A stretch of 47,965 nt of DNA from CAYZXL01 sp964482435 (GCA_964482435.1 CAYZXL010000033.1:1-47965), one strand, 5' to 3'. Shown: positions 28,825 to 37,533, numbered from the stretch's first letter. The notes: generated by a model not told the origin, from the letters alone. Program-made: numbers and translations.

Positions 28825-29958
28825 TCAGGGCAGCGCATTGTCCTCCACGAAGCGCTCTTCGCCGGTGCGGCCGAGGGCGTTTCGGCGGAGGGTGAAGCGC
28901 TGGGTGTACCCATCTCCGGTAAAAGTGTGCAGCACCCTCTCCACGTAGTAGGTGCCGCTGAACTGATCGCTTGCGCCGCGCACGTTCACAGGCCGCTTGG
29001 CTCGAAGAACGCCGCCGTAGGCTACTGTGTTGAGCTCCCCCTCGGCGGTGATGGCCCAAGCGGATCGGTCCACGACGGCCTGGGCGTAGCTCTGCAGCTC
29101 GCCGGTCTGTGCCAGTCCGGTCTGGCTGAGGAGGACCCGGCGGGGGCGGTCGCCGTTGACTGCGGGCTCCCTGCCCAGCCCCGCCAGGCCGAGGCTCTCC
29201 GCCTGAGCCGGCTGGTCGGAACGAGATTCGATGTCCAGTCCGGTAACCTGCGCGGTTGTCGGTCGCAGCATGTCATAGCGAGCGTTGAAACTGTTGACGT
29301 TGGTGGCCTCGCCCATATTGACCGACAGCACACCTTGAGGGCGTTGCTGGAGCCGAGGCGGATGGAAGTGGCCTTCGATCTGCCCCGTCAGCGGGTTCAT
29401 CTCCGCGTAGCACTCGTAGCCGTTTCGTAGGGCCAACTGTCGCAGGAACTGGATGTCTGTGCCCCGTTGTATCACTGGCTGTTCCGTGTCCGGTCGCGCC
29501 CGGCTTGTCGGCTCCACGACCGGCACAAAGTTGTACTCCTTGTATTCGGGGTCCGTGAAGACAGCTGTGGCGATGTCGCTGTCGGTCATGTTGGGCCAGC
29601 GTTTGACCTTTTGCTGGAGGTTCATCAACACGGTCGGGTCCATGGCCACCACGTTGAGTACCGACTGGCCCGGCTGGTTGGCGAAGCTAGCGTTAGTCTC
29701 GATGACGTGGGCAACCAAAAGGGGCTCAGCCACGCTCCCTACGGTAACGATGATCTTTATTTTGGTAAGGCGACGAAAGATGTTTTTATCCACGAACGTC
29801 CACCCGGAACATCCTTCGCAAACGCCGATGGCGATGCGGAGGCGAAGCATGTCCGCCATGTCGGCGCTGTCCTCTACTTCGATCTGCTGGATACCGGCCA
29901 GCAGGTCGGGAGGGGCTGGTGCCTCGTCAATGAGCAAGGTGTAGTTCACCATGGACAT
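28825..29958 (-). CDS. gpD/gp27-like baseplate hub protein
   Basis: A 377-residue hub protein of the phage late-control D/VgrG amino-terminal family. It starts MSMVNYTLLIDE, chosen because GGAGGG lies eight bases before the ATG. Typical segments are 'QQIEVEDSADMADMLRLRIAI' (early), 'TDIQFLRQLALRNGYECYA' (middle, matching the 'L-RLA-RNG---Y' motif) and 'FSGTYYVERVLHTFTGDGYTQRFTLRRN' at the end. Together with the spike downstream it forms the trimeric hub that connects inner tube to spike. The LysM-like gene ends four bases before it. Confidence 0.88.
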   Translation of the reverse strand: MSMVNYTLLIDEAPAPPDLLAGIQQIEVEDSADMADMLRLRIAIGVCEGCSGWTFVDKNIFRRLTKIKIIVTVGSVAEPLLVAHVIETNASFANQPGQSVLNVVAMDPTVLMNLQQKVKRWPNMTDSDIATAVFTDPEYKEYNFVPVVEPTSRARPDTEQPVIQRGTDIQFLRQLALRNGYECYAEMNPLTGQIEGHFHPPRLQQRPQGVLSVNMGEATNVNSFNARYDMLRPTTAQVTGLDIESRSDQPAQAESLGLAGLGREPAVNGDRPRRVLLSQTGLAQTGELQSYAQAVVDRSAWAITAEGELNTVAYGGVLRAKRPVNVRGASDQFSGTYYVERVLHTFTGDGYTQRFTLRRNALGRTGEERFVEDNALP

Positions 29959-29962
29959 TGTA

Positions 29963-30244
29963 TCAACCCTCCGACGGGGGGATCGGGATCGTCCGCCCTG
30001 TTTCCTCAACCAAATCGCCCGGCCACATGGCGCGGTTGGCATCGCAGATTCGCCAGAAGCGCTCCGGCTCGCGGTAATGGTGATGAGCGATATGGTCGAG
30101 CCGCTCGCCCTGGCTGACCACGTGAGCAACATAGGCTCGGGTGTCCGGGATGAAGCGGACCTTCCTGTAACGGATAACGCGGCCTTTGCTATCGGCGATC
30201 TCATGTTCGCCGACCGTCGCGTAACGGCTTCCTCTGAAAAACAT
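29963..30244 (-). CDS. Short LysM-like / tail protein X family hub protein
   Basis: A 93-residue protein. Residues ~38-90 fit a LysM fold ('YVAHVVSQGERLDHIAHHHYREPERFWRICDANR', then 'PGDLVEETGRTIPIP'), the form used by tail protein X and the carboxy part of Pvc7 for hub assembly rather than peptidoglycan binding. AGGAGA is seven bases before the ATG. It sits between the CIS tube-type gene and the hub gene, so in this locus the two parts of a Pvc7-like protein are split in two genes. Confidence 0.8.
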   Translation of the reverse strand: MFFRGSRYATVGEHEIADSKGRVIRYRKVRFIPDTRAYVAHVVSQGERLDHIAHHHYREPERFWRICDANRAMWPGDLVEETGRTIPIPPSEG

Positions 30245-30254
30245 GATCGGTCTC

Positions 30255-30932
30255 CTAAAACGGCAGCATACCTACTATCTGCTCGGCACCGCTTATCAGG
30301 TTAAGCCGGGCAAGCACTTCCTTCTGAACCTGCGTCGCCAGATATGCGTTGTAGCCCAGGCTCGTTTGCTTCAGCTCCGCATAGGTCAACACCCGCATGC
30401 CCAACTCCACCTTGGCCCGGATGGGGTTGAGCGCCTGGTCGAAAGCCTCCTCGGTGATGGAGAAGTTCGTCAGACGCACCGGCACCACCCGACGTGGGCC
30501 CCACACGAAGAGCACCAGCGGGACGTCCTCCGGGCAGATCTGCGCCGTCCCTGCCCGGGCAAGCGTCTGATTTTGCAGAACCTGGCCGCTGGGCTGGTAG
30601 AGCAGCAGCTCCAGTGCAGCTAACGCTGGCAGCAAGCCATAGGCAACGACATGGGGATGCCGCTCCGGCTCGCCCAGTTGGTCGGCGGCATCGAGTTCTA
30701 TTGTGAGGCTGATGGTCTCTACCGGGGGGCCCAGGACCCGCAGAACGTCCTCGCGGGCTCCACCAACATTGCTGGGCTCGGGTGGAGCAGCACGGTGGGC
30801 CAGCGTCCGACTGAGCTGCTCCGGGTTGTACTGAAAGACGATGACATTCGGCACCGGCCCCAGAAACTGGGACTCATACGCGACCAGCGCCCCTTTTAAG
30901 AATTTCGGACTTCTTGGAAAATCAGACGGCAT
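30255..30932 (-). CDS. CIS tube/baseplate hub adaptor (Pvc7-like amino-terminal domain)
   Basis: A 225-residue protein. The pattern 'GALVAYESQFLGPVPNVIVFQYNPEQLSRTL' in the first 50 residues, then 'TISLTIELDAADQLG' and 'VLFVWGPRRVVPVRLTNFSITEEAFDQALNPIRAKVELGMRVLT', matches the contractile-injection-system tube protein family that sits between inner tube and spike hub. The LysM part follows in the next gene, ten bases on. GAGGTG precedes the ATG. Gene opens the baseplate block after the cargo block, with a 173-base gap to the upstream cargo gene. Confidence 0.85.
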   Translation of the reverse strand: MPSDFPRSPKFLKGALVAYESQFLGPVPNVIVFQYNPEQLSRTLAHRAAPPEPSNVGGAREDVLRVLGPPVETISLTIELDAADQLGEPERHPHVVAYGLLPALAALELLLYQPSGQVLQNQTLARAGTAQICPEDVPLVLFVWGPRRVVPVRLTNFSITEEAFDQALNPIRAKVELGMRVLTYAELKQTSLGYNAYLATQVQKEVLARLNLISGAEQIVGMLPF

Positions 30933-31104
30933 TGGTCACCTCTTTTTTCCACGCGACTTACGTTGGTTCAGCGAGTGCGGCATAAGCCTCCTTTTCTCGA
31001 AGGATTGTTTGTTCTTTTCCTCGACCGGGAAGCGCTTCCTTAGACGCCCATACCCGCTGCCGTGGCCGGAAGGCTCGCAACCTTCACGGAGCTCCCGCAT
31101 GGAT

Positions 31105-32742
31105 TCACTTGATCGTTTTCATACATGGGTTGAAGATTGCAATGGACAGACCCACCGCCGGGCACCGATATGAATCGGCGCACATGAGCCTGAAGGCCAA
31201 ATAACTAACGAATTGATTGTCGCAGCCGCATTCCCGGTAACAATCCCGGTGATGCTTCCAGATCGAGGGGCACCAGATAAACCGACCGGCCTGCAGGTCC
31301 TTAGCGTTCGCCGCCAGGAACACCCGTAACTTCTCTTGGAGACACTTTCGGACGCAGTTGTTATGTGGTTCGTCCGGTGTGTGAGTGCACGCGCAGAAAG
31401 CGTTGTTCGCAAAAGCGTCCCCAAGGTACTTTGAAGCTAGTAGGTATGTCGCACAATTAAGGCCCCTTGGGTTGTATTTGGTATCGTAGGGAAGCGGGGA
31501 TGGGGGCCCTTTCGCTGACACCACGCGGATTAACACACTTCTGTTTTTGCTTCGGCCCTCGCGCGAGGCGTTGGAGGCGGCGAAGCTCTCGAGAGGAGCG
31601 CTCCTGCAAGAGAGAATCTGATGCAGGAAGAAGTCCTCGAAAGGTTTGTCGCGTTTCACAGCATTGCAGAAGTCTTCCGCGCGGGACTCCCGCAAGCGCC
31701 GGTTGACAGCGTCACTCCCGTGGCAGTCCGTGTAGCCCAACACCTCCAGCCGCTTGTCCTCAATGGGGAAGACCGCAAAGAGGCGCCCGCGCATGATGCT
31801 GGCTTCAATGGGCTGAGCCAGGGCGTACACATCGCCCTTTTCGGGTTCCACGTGGCCGCTCCCCACTCGAAAGTCGTACAGGAGCCACTCCTTCTCCGGT
31901 ACCCGCTCCACCAGACGACAGGGGGAACGTGCGGAGGCCTCGATCTCCCCCTCTTCCCTGGGCGGGCAGCCACCCCCCGAAGCGGACTTACATTGAACTC
32001 GCGGCCTCTGCCCCCGTTGCTGCAGGATGTGCGTCAGCTCATGCGCAACGAGCCTCCGTCCGTGGCTGGCATTCGGCACATATTCCCCTGCTCCAAATGC
32101 CATGTGTTCACCGATGGCGAAGCTGCGGGCATTGAGAGCGCTCGCCGCCTCAGCCGCATTTGCATCGGTGTGAAGGCGAACCCGGCTGAAATCATACCCG
32201 AAGCGGGGTTCAAAGAAAGCACGCTCGGACTGGGGCAAAGGCTGGCCTCCACCGCGCATTGCGCCAAGCTGCGCTTCCATATCTGGCGTTGGTTCGGGAG
32301 GCCGGCTCGACATATGTTTGGCCTGGAGGGTTTCTTCCTCCTCTTCTTCCTCTACCGGCTGTCGCCGTACTTCCTCTTCGCATTCAGGGCATTTCCGCTG
32401 TGTGTCGAGGCCTTGAGTCCGAGGCTCAGGCATGGCCATCACCCGCTCCGCCACACGGTCAGCTTCCTGCTCATATACATCACCTGGCTGATTGATGCTC
32501 AGCTTGCCTTGCGCCCGTGCTGGACATGCGTGGCAGGCGCCGCCAAACGGACACAAACTCGGGCTGGGCAGCCTCAAGGGACACGACCGTGCAAACCGCT
32601 GCATGGCCTGGTTCCCCAAAGTCTGCTGCGCCAGGAGCGCACTCTTAGCGTGCACTGGCCGCAGCGCTGCCCGCTCAGGTTTTGCGGCACGTACGAGTTC
32701 GCTGCTCTGGGACCGAACCCGTCGTCGCTCAAACTCGGTCAT
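31105..32742 (-). CDS. DUF4157 eCIS cargo/adaptor with OmpA-like and Cys-rich tail
   Basis: A 545-residue protein. Residues 1-125 form a leader shared with the protein at 33854 (EFERR start, 'LGNQAMQRFA', CPFGGACHACP at 64-74, a CPEC motif near 118). An acidic linker (130-137) precedes DUF4157 at ~165-242, containing 'RFGYDFSRVRLHTDA' and HELTH (234-238). Next, about 270-415 resembles an OmpA-like peptidoglycan-binding domain ('LEVLGYTDCHGSDAVNRRLRESRAEDF', 'REGRSKNRSVLIRV'). The last ~115 residues are unrecognised, with about a dozen Cys. DUF4157 is a known marker of eCIS-loaded proteins. The start is set at MTEFERR because GGGAG lies eight bases upstream and the relative starts there. An alternative is a structural adaptor, not a toxin. 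Confidence 0.8.
   Translation of the reverse strand: MTEFERRRVRSQSSELVRAAKPERAALRPVHAKSALLAQQTLGNQAMQRFARSCPLRLPSPSLCPFGGACHACPARAQGKLSINQPGDVYEQEADRVAERVMAMPEPRTQGLDTQRKCPECEEEVRRQPVEEEEEEETLQAKHMSSRPPEPTPDMEAQLGAMRGGGQPLPQSERAFFEPRFGYDFSRVRLHTDANAAEAASALNARSFAIGEHMAFGAGEYVPNASHGRRLVAHELTHILQQRGQRPRVQCKSASGGGCPPREEGEIEASARSPCRLVERVPEKEWLLYDFRVGSGHVEPEKGDVYALAQPIEASIMRGRLFAVFPIEDKRLEVLGYTDCHGSDAVNRRLRESRAEDFCNAVKRDKPFEDFFLHQILSCRSAPLESFAASNASREGRSKNRSVLIRVVSAKGPPSPLPYDTKYNPRGLNCATYLLASKYLGDAFANNAFCACTHTPDEPHNNCVRKCLQEKLRVFLAANAKDLQAGRFIWCPSIWKHHRDCYRECGCDNQFVSYLAFRLMCADSYRCPAVGLSIAIFNPCMKTIK
32528..32620 (-). repeat. Duplicated leader segment, copy 1 (pairs with 35178-35270)
   Basis: Bases encoding the CPFGGACHACP/LGNQAMQRF leader of the OmpA-type DUF4157 protein are highly similar to 35178-35270 at a constant offset of 2650, including identical blocks of about 14-20 bases. 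The surrounding sequence is more diverged, which points to duplication with selection on, or conversion of, the leader. Confidence 0.7.
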
Positions 32743-33041
32743 CCTTCTATCTCCCTTGCCCCGGATTAGCCAACGCCTCCGCCGTGGCGGGGACGATTGG
32801 GTTGGGTTGAAGCAGACCGTCACTTCCAAACGAAGCTGAACAACTTCGCGTGCCAAACGTTCGGGCATGCTTCACGCGGACTGCACTCCTCCTTAAGGTA
32901 CGGTTTGGACGCTGCTTTCTGGCAGCGGCTTTCATGATCTCGTCCAAGGTTCGCCCATACTATTTTAGCCTGGCCTTTTATAGACTCTTTGCCCGAAACG
33001 TACTTGCAGTCACTCTCCCTTTTAGCCTGCTGTTCCTGACA

Positions 33042-33356
33042 TCACTTGCCAGCTTTTTGCGTCAACAGGCACATCAGAACCCATTGAATGCCAGCCAACC
33101 ATGCAATTACGATTGCCGTTAAGAAATAATCCAGCAGCCACCACGACTCGAACAGCTTCGGCCGATAGATCGCTACGAGCACAAAGGCTATCCAGTGGCC
33201 AAAGCAGTATCCGCACGACACCAGCTCTCCCAGAAACGAACTTTTCTTCTTGACCCAGCTCCGCAGCCCCTCAAACAGTTTGGTTTCCGTTACAGTGAAA
33301 GAGATGGACGCGGTAACAAGCGACAGATAGATGACCTTTTCCATTCTCTTCTGCAA
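33042..33356 (-). CDS. DUF1360 small membrane protein between two cargo genes
   Basis: A 104-residue membrane protein with about three hydrophobic segments (near 7-24, 45-62 and 70-96) and the DUF1360 signature 'ELVSCGYCFGHWIA', i.e. Cys-x-x-Cys-x-Gly-x-Trp. The start may be TTG at 33356, with GGAG five bases upstream, or ATG at 33344. DUF1360 proteins are small membrane proteins of unknown function. It lies in the same direction as the eCIS genes, between the two DUF4157 genes. A role in protecting the producer from cargo, or in cargo export, is only a possibility. Confidence 0.75.
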   Translation of the reverse strand: MQKRMEKVIYLSLVTASISFTVTETKLFEGLRSWVKKKSSFLGELVSCGYCFGHWIAFVLVAIYRPKLFESWWLLDYFLTAIVIAWLAGIQWVLMCLLTQKAGK

Positions 33357-33853
33357 TATCTCTCCGCGGACGAGCCGTGCCCGTCAGCAGCCTCCTCTGC
33401 AATGAGCCACAGGCCGCAACATGTACTTTCTTGTCCAGATATTGACTAACATAGCCTTCCTCCCTGAGCGTCTCCAATTAGGTTCATGGGACGATATGTA
33501 AACCACGGCTTGTGAGGTTTTGCAAGAGTCAACAACCGGCGCGACTGGGCTGGATTGTATTGTCGGTCAGGTTCGGACATGCTTTTGACCTACGGATTTT
33601 CGACTGTCTGAGGTCTTCCAGCCTTGGGGCAACGCTGTCCGCCAGGCCGTTAACACTCGACGAGCACCATGCGGCTCTGCTCGGATGCTCCGCTTCAGTG
33701 CCCCAGCCGTCGGACAGGGTTGCCAGCCAGCATTACCGACATCCCTGAGCAACATCAGGCACGCACGTTCTACCTTCGCCGCCTTCATACAATACATGCC
33801 AAACTGGCGCTCCTTGCGCTTGATTCCAATGGACACGGTGAGTGGTTTGCCTT
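33357..33853. other. Gap inside the eCIS locus
   Basis: About 500 bases with no supported gene between the metalloprotease cargo gene and the DUF1360 gene. Small open frames on both strands show no family pattern. It is the longest non-coding stretch in the operon, so the cargo block may be an insertion with its own transcription signals; no clear promoter was found. Confidence 0.4.
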
Positions 33854-35395
33854 TCAGGGTCCTCCTGGACCTATGCAATAGGCGAATTGGTCATAGACAT
33901 ACGCGTTTTGAGATGCTTGACTGAAGTCTCTCACGCCATGACCAGTTACACAATTGACGTTGTTCAAGCCGAATACTCCACCAGAATGCCCGACGCCAAG
34001 CTTGTAATGTGCGACCTCATGAATTAGTGCCCTGCCCCTTTTCTGCGGGCTGAGTTCAGATCCTGTTGTCGAAATTTCATACCCGGGGGTGGTTTTAAGG
34101 GGCACACTTGGGCCGGGGAAGAACGCAGGGCAAAGATATATAGGTGGGCTTCTGCCCCTTACAGAGGCATAGGTCTCCCGCCCTTCTTTTTCATCCGGGC
34201 AGCAATCCTGCGGGACACATCTGAAGGAGTTCCTGGTTAGGGAGCCTAAGGCGGCCTCGATGGACCGGTAAGCGTCCCAAGTCATCAGGGCATCGCCAGG
34301 GCTGGACGACTTGAAGTGAGCCCTGAAGAGATCAGCCGCCCTCAATCGGTCTGGCGGATGGAGTCTCGGATCTGCACCGGGCAAAAAGACATTACCCATG
34401 TGGTGGAGCCTGCCTACGGTAGATGTTGCCATTCTTCTCGCCTCTCGGAGAGCTTCGTCAATTACAGGGAATTGTGCTGCACCACATCGGCGTTGTAATG
34501 CCCTCGTTGTACACTCGGGAGTTCGCATAATGTGGCTCTCTGAATTGCGGCCGAGTGCTCCTTGCTGCATGGTGTGGGTTAATTCATGCGCCAGTAGTCT
34601 CTGGCCAGCGGTTGACAAGAAGTTAGATTGCCCGGGCGCGAAAACGATGTGCCGCCCAACGGTATAGGCGCGGGCACTGAGGCAGCGTGCGGTCTTGCCC
34701 GCCGTCGCGTCGGTGTGGATTCGCACCCGGCTGAAGTCGTATCCGAAGCGGGGCTCGAAGAAGTCGCGCATAGGCTGGGGTAAAGGCTGACCCCGGCCTT
34801 GCAAAGAATATATCTGCGCTTGCGAGCCGTGACTGATCCTGGGAGTTTGCTCGCCAGCCCGCTTGGCCTGGAAGGGTTGTTCTTCCTGCGGCTCTTCTTC
34901 TTGCCGCTGGATGGCGCCATGGGTCAACTTGGCCTGGAGCGGCTCTTCTTCGTCCTCTGGCTCTTCCGGCTCAAGCTGGCGCTGGACCAACGGCGTGATC
35001 TGGTCGGTGAGTAATTTGGCCTGCAGTGTTTCTTCTTCCTCGCACTCCGGGCACGCTCGCTGGGCAGCGCGCCGCTCCGGCATGCGCATCACTAAGTCCG
35101 CGACACGATCAGCTTCCTGCTCGTACCTGTCGTTCGGCTTGCCGATCTTCAGTTTGGTTTGCACCGCGACCGGGCAGGCGTGGCAGGCGCCGCCAAAGGG
35201 ACACAGGTCTGGACTGGGCAGCCTGAGAGGACATGACTGCGCAAACCGCTGCATGGCCTGGTTGCCCAGGGCCTGCTGCCCGCAGGGGAGAGGATTCTTC
35301 GCCTGCGCTTGCTGTGGGGTGATCCGGTCGGGTTTCGCCCCACGGACGAGATGACTATTCTGCGTTCTAATCTGTCGTCGCTCAAACTCAGGCAT
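33854..35395 (-). CDS. DUF4157 eCIS cargo with M35-like (aspzincin) metalloprotease domain
   Basis: A 513-residue two-part protein. The front has the shared leader (CPFGGACHACP at 65-75), then acidic linkers with repeated LQAK/FQAK units (~120-180), then DUF4157 at ~195-278 with 'RFGYDFSRVRIHTDA' and HELTH (270-274). The back (~300-513) looks like a lysine-specific/deuterolysin-type M35 peptidase: 'IYLCPAFF' (419-426), the zinc motif HEVAH (459-463), an Asp after a Gly turn (VRDF, Asp490, candidate third ligand) and 'NAYVYDQFA' (497-505), all in the order known for aspzincins. Likely a protein-cleaving toxin loaded through its leader. AGGAGG lies seven bases before the ATG. Immunity is not expected for a secreted protease acting outside the cell. 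Confidence 0.82.
   Translation of the reverse strand: MPEFERRQIRTQNSHLVRGAKPDRITPQQAQAKNPLPCGQQALGNQAMQRFAQSCPLRLPSPDLCPFGGACHACPVAVQTKLKIGKPNDRYEQEADRVADLVMRMPERRAAQRACPECEEEETLQAKLLTDQITPLVQRQLEPEEPEDEEEPLQAKLTHGAIQRQEEEPQEEQPFQAKRAGEQTPRISHGSQAQIYSLQGRGQPLPQPMRDFFEPRFGYDFSRVRIHTDATAGKTARCLSARAYTVGRHIVFAPGQSNFLSTAGQRLLAHELTHTMQQGALGRNSESHIMRTPECTTRALQRRCGAAQFPVIDEALREARRMATSTVGRLHHMGNVFLPGADPRLHPPDRLRAADLFRAHFKSSSPGDALMTWDAYRSIEAALGSLTRNSFRCVPQDCCPDEKEGRETYASVRGRSPPIYLCPAFFPGPSVPLKTTPGYEISTTGSELSPQKRGRALIHEVAHYKLGVGHSGGVFGLNNVNCVTGHGVRDFSQASQNAYVYDQFAYCIGPGGP
35178..35270 (-). repeat. Duplicated leader segment, copy 2 (pairs with 32528-32620)
   Basis: Partner of the segment at 32528-32620. 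Encodes the same leader in the metalloprotease cargo. Near identity at base level suggests recent duplication or conversion restricted to the leader. Confidence 0.7.
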
Positions 35396-35419
35396 GCCCT
35401 TGCCTCCTCTCGGCTGTAA

Positions 35420-35686
35420 TCAATCCAGGCCGCGCAGGGCCTGGGCAATGCTGTGGGCTATTCCGCTTGCCAGGTTGTGGTCACCGCGTTTCTGGGCCGG
35501 ACGCATCTTCGGTGCGTCAAGGTGATGCACCTCGCCACCCGATGCGAGGCCATCCGGCCATCTCTGCCCGGTCAGCAGGTTCTGCAATTCGGCCTCAACC
35601 AGCGCCCGGATGCGCTCGGCGCGTTCGGGCGTCAGCCCGAGGTCGGTCAGGACCATGCGGTCAATCGTGACAATCAGTTCATCCAC
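35420..35686 (-). CDS. Small helical protein of unknown function
   Basis: An 88-residue protein with a predicted helix at the front ('LTPERAERIRALVEAELQNLL', near 18-38) and a polar, His-containing tail ('GEVHHLDAPKMRPA') ending in a second helix ('ASGIAHSIAQALRG'). GAGGTG precedes the ATG. Small helical proteins of this kind often sit beside DUF4157 genes and may help fold, hold or load cargo, but that is not established. It lies 24 bases before the metalloprotease cargo gene. No family could be named with confidence. Confidence 0.6.
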   Translation of the reverse strand: MDELIVTIDRMVLTDLGLTPERAERIRALVEAELQNLLTGQRWPDGLASGGEVHHLDAPKMRPAQKRGDHNLASGIAHSIAQALRGLD

Positions 35687-35730
35687 ACCTCAAGCCTCAC
35701 ATTGAGCGCGCCTCAAGCTGTCGCAGGCAG

Positions 35731-37533
35731 CTAAACCTTCTCGACGAACTCCATCAGGCTGCGGGTCAGCTCTGGTGTGACGCGTTCGGCCATTTTTGGT
35801 TCGGCTGCGTCCAGGCTGCGAATGGCGGCCACAGGCTCATCGCGCTCGTCGGCGACCGTCGCCTTCCACCTGTCCTTCTCCACCCAGACGTTCGCATCGC
35901 CCACCCGTCGGCAATGATAGAGGATGAACTGGAATGGTACCTTAGCGCCTGCCAGATGCGCTCCGACAAAGACGTCGTGAGGCGCAGTCTCGGGACGCAG
36001 CCAATTTGTTATATGCTGCACCAGCGCGGCAACCACAGGCGAAACCAGCCGACGCGCTTTCTCCGGCTTGCGCCGCCTGCGAGAAACTCTGATCGCCTTA
36101 TTAAGCCTGTCCACGGTCTTGCCGATTACCTTTCGCTCGCGGCTTTTCTCATCTGAACCGGGTACGTGCTTGACAAGCGTGAGGTGAGTGATCTTGCGGG
36201 GGCCACCTTCCAGTTCGATCTCGATCTTGCGACAGCGGCGTGTGCAGGGCTGGCACGTCTCAGGGAGTTCGGCTTCATCGGCCTTCTCTTGCCACTCCCT
36301 GCGGCGTTGCACTTTGATAGTATGCCGGATGATGGGAGTGAGGAGGGCCAGGACGACGCCAGCTCCAATAATTACAACCAGGTAAAGCGGAATTCGCGGC
36401 GGAATTCTGATTATCTGCGCATTGTTGTCTTCGCTATGTTCACCGATTTCGTTCGCTAGATCAACGGCCACTATGAGGGGAACGCTTCGCCCTATCGGCT
36501 GAACGGGGATCTCCAGTCTTATTGCCACTACGGCGCTTTCTCCGATCCCCAGGGCATGTACGTCAGCCTCGCCGTGCCAGCCGCCGGGACGGGACCGATC
36601 TCTGACGGAAACCGCGGTTGGAGGGGCCGGCGAATCGCCGACGTTCTTGACCCGGGCAGAGACAATGACCTGATCAGGTTTTTCGACGGCCTCGGCGCGA
36701 GCGTCGAGCAGCACGAGGTCTGGCAGGGGCCTTCGGGACGCTACGTCGAACGCCTGTCCGAGCTCAGCCGCCAGTCGCTCGCCGATGAAGACCTGTACCG
36801 GGCGCGGTCCCGGCCGGGCGTGGGGCGCAATCTCAAGCTCGGCCCTTAACTCTTCAGGCCCGATAAGCTCTGTATATCTTGTCTCAATTCCCTCGGGGAT
36901 GACCACCCTCAATCCGGGCACGAAGTTTGCGCCGGAGACAGTTATTGTTATCACAGAACCAGGCGTACCCTGAGCCGGGCGCACCGCTCGGATAATGGTC
37001 TCTCCAATCGGACGTTCTCTCTCGGTGTCAATGGAGACTCTGAGGAGCAAACCCTCGTCTTGACCGCCTTCTATCACGACACCGGCAATTTCGCGGCCCG
37101 TGATTTCGACTTTGTGTACGGCGTCTTGCGGATAGGAGGGCGCGGTGACAGGCCGACCGGGAGTGCCATCAGGCCCATGGGCGCTAATCCGCAGCGGGTC
37201 GGAGTGGTAGGATACGGTGTGCAAGACGACGCGAGAGGTGAGCTTCGGGAAACGGATGGAAAGACCGGTCCTGACAACCCTCAGTCCGGGCTCGTGCCGG
37301 GTAGCGGTTTCGATCAACTGCCCGCCGCCACGGACGGACCTGAACAAGAAACCTTCTTTCTCGAATTCCGGGTTAAGTACTCTTCGGTCTGCCCAATCGC
37401 TGAAATCCACGCACTGCTGGACGAGCTCAGGTTGCTGGGTCTGCGCAGGGAAACCCGACACCGCGATTAAGAAGAGTACTGCACCTGCGGTCAGACAGCG
37501 TCCCCGCCTTCGACACCGCCTGTGGTCCTTCAT
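35731..37533 (-). CDS. Signal-peptide, TIG/CARDB, single-pass membrane protein of the eCIS locus
   Basis: A 600-residue protein. Residues 1-32 are a signal peptide. Residues ~35-170 form a beta-rich domain opening with a 'C-DFSDW-------NP-F' style pattern. About 181-265 is an IPT/TIG Ig-like domain ('IIRAVRPAQGTPGSVITITVSGANF'). About 271-378 is CARDB ('LPDLVLLDARAEAVE...SEDNNAQ'). One membrane helix lies at 382-403. A ~195-residue basic cytoplasmic part follows, with CQPCTRRC near 428-435. Signal-peptide topology puts the Ig domains outside the membrane and the tail inside. Its ATG overlaps the stop of the ATPase gene by four bases (ATGA), so it is made with the device. A membrane anchor or sensor for the particle is a reasonable inference; no standard PVC counterpart is known to me. 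Confidence 0.75.
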   Translation of the reverse strand: MKDHRRCRRRGRCLTAGAVLFLIAVSGFPAQTQQPELVQQCVDFSDWADRRVLNPEFEKEGFLFRSVRGGGQLIETATRHEPGLRVVRTGLSIRFPKLTSRVVLHTVSYHSDPLRISAHGPDGTPGRPVTAPSYPQDAVHKVEITGREIAGVVIEGGQDEGLLLRVSIDTERERPIGETIIRAVRPAQGTPGSVITITVSGANFVPGLRVVIPEGIETRYTELIGPEELRAELEIAPHARPGPRPVQVFIGERLAAELGQAFDVASRRPLPDLVLLDARAEAVEKPDQVIVSARVKNVGDSPAPPTAVSVRDRSRPGGWHGEADVHALGIGESAVVAIRLEIPVQPIGRSVPLIVAVDLANEIGEHSEDNNAQIIRIPPRIPLYLVVIIGAGVVLALLTPIIRHTIKVQRRREWQEKADEAELPETCQPCTRRCRKIEIELEGGPRKITHLTLVKHVPGSDEKSRERKVIGKTVDRLNKAIRVSRRRRKPEKARRLVSPVVAALVQHITNWLRPETAPHDVFVGAHLAGAKVPFQFILYHCRRVGDANVWVEKDRWKATVADERDEPVAAIRSLDAAEPKMAERVTPELTRSLMEFVEKV

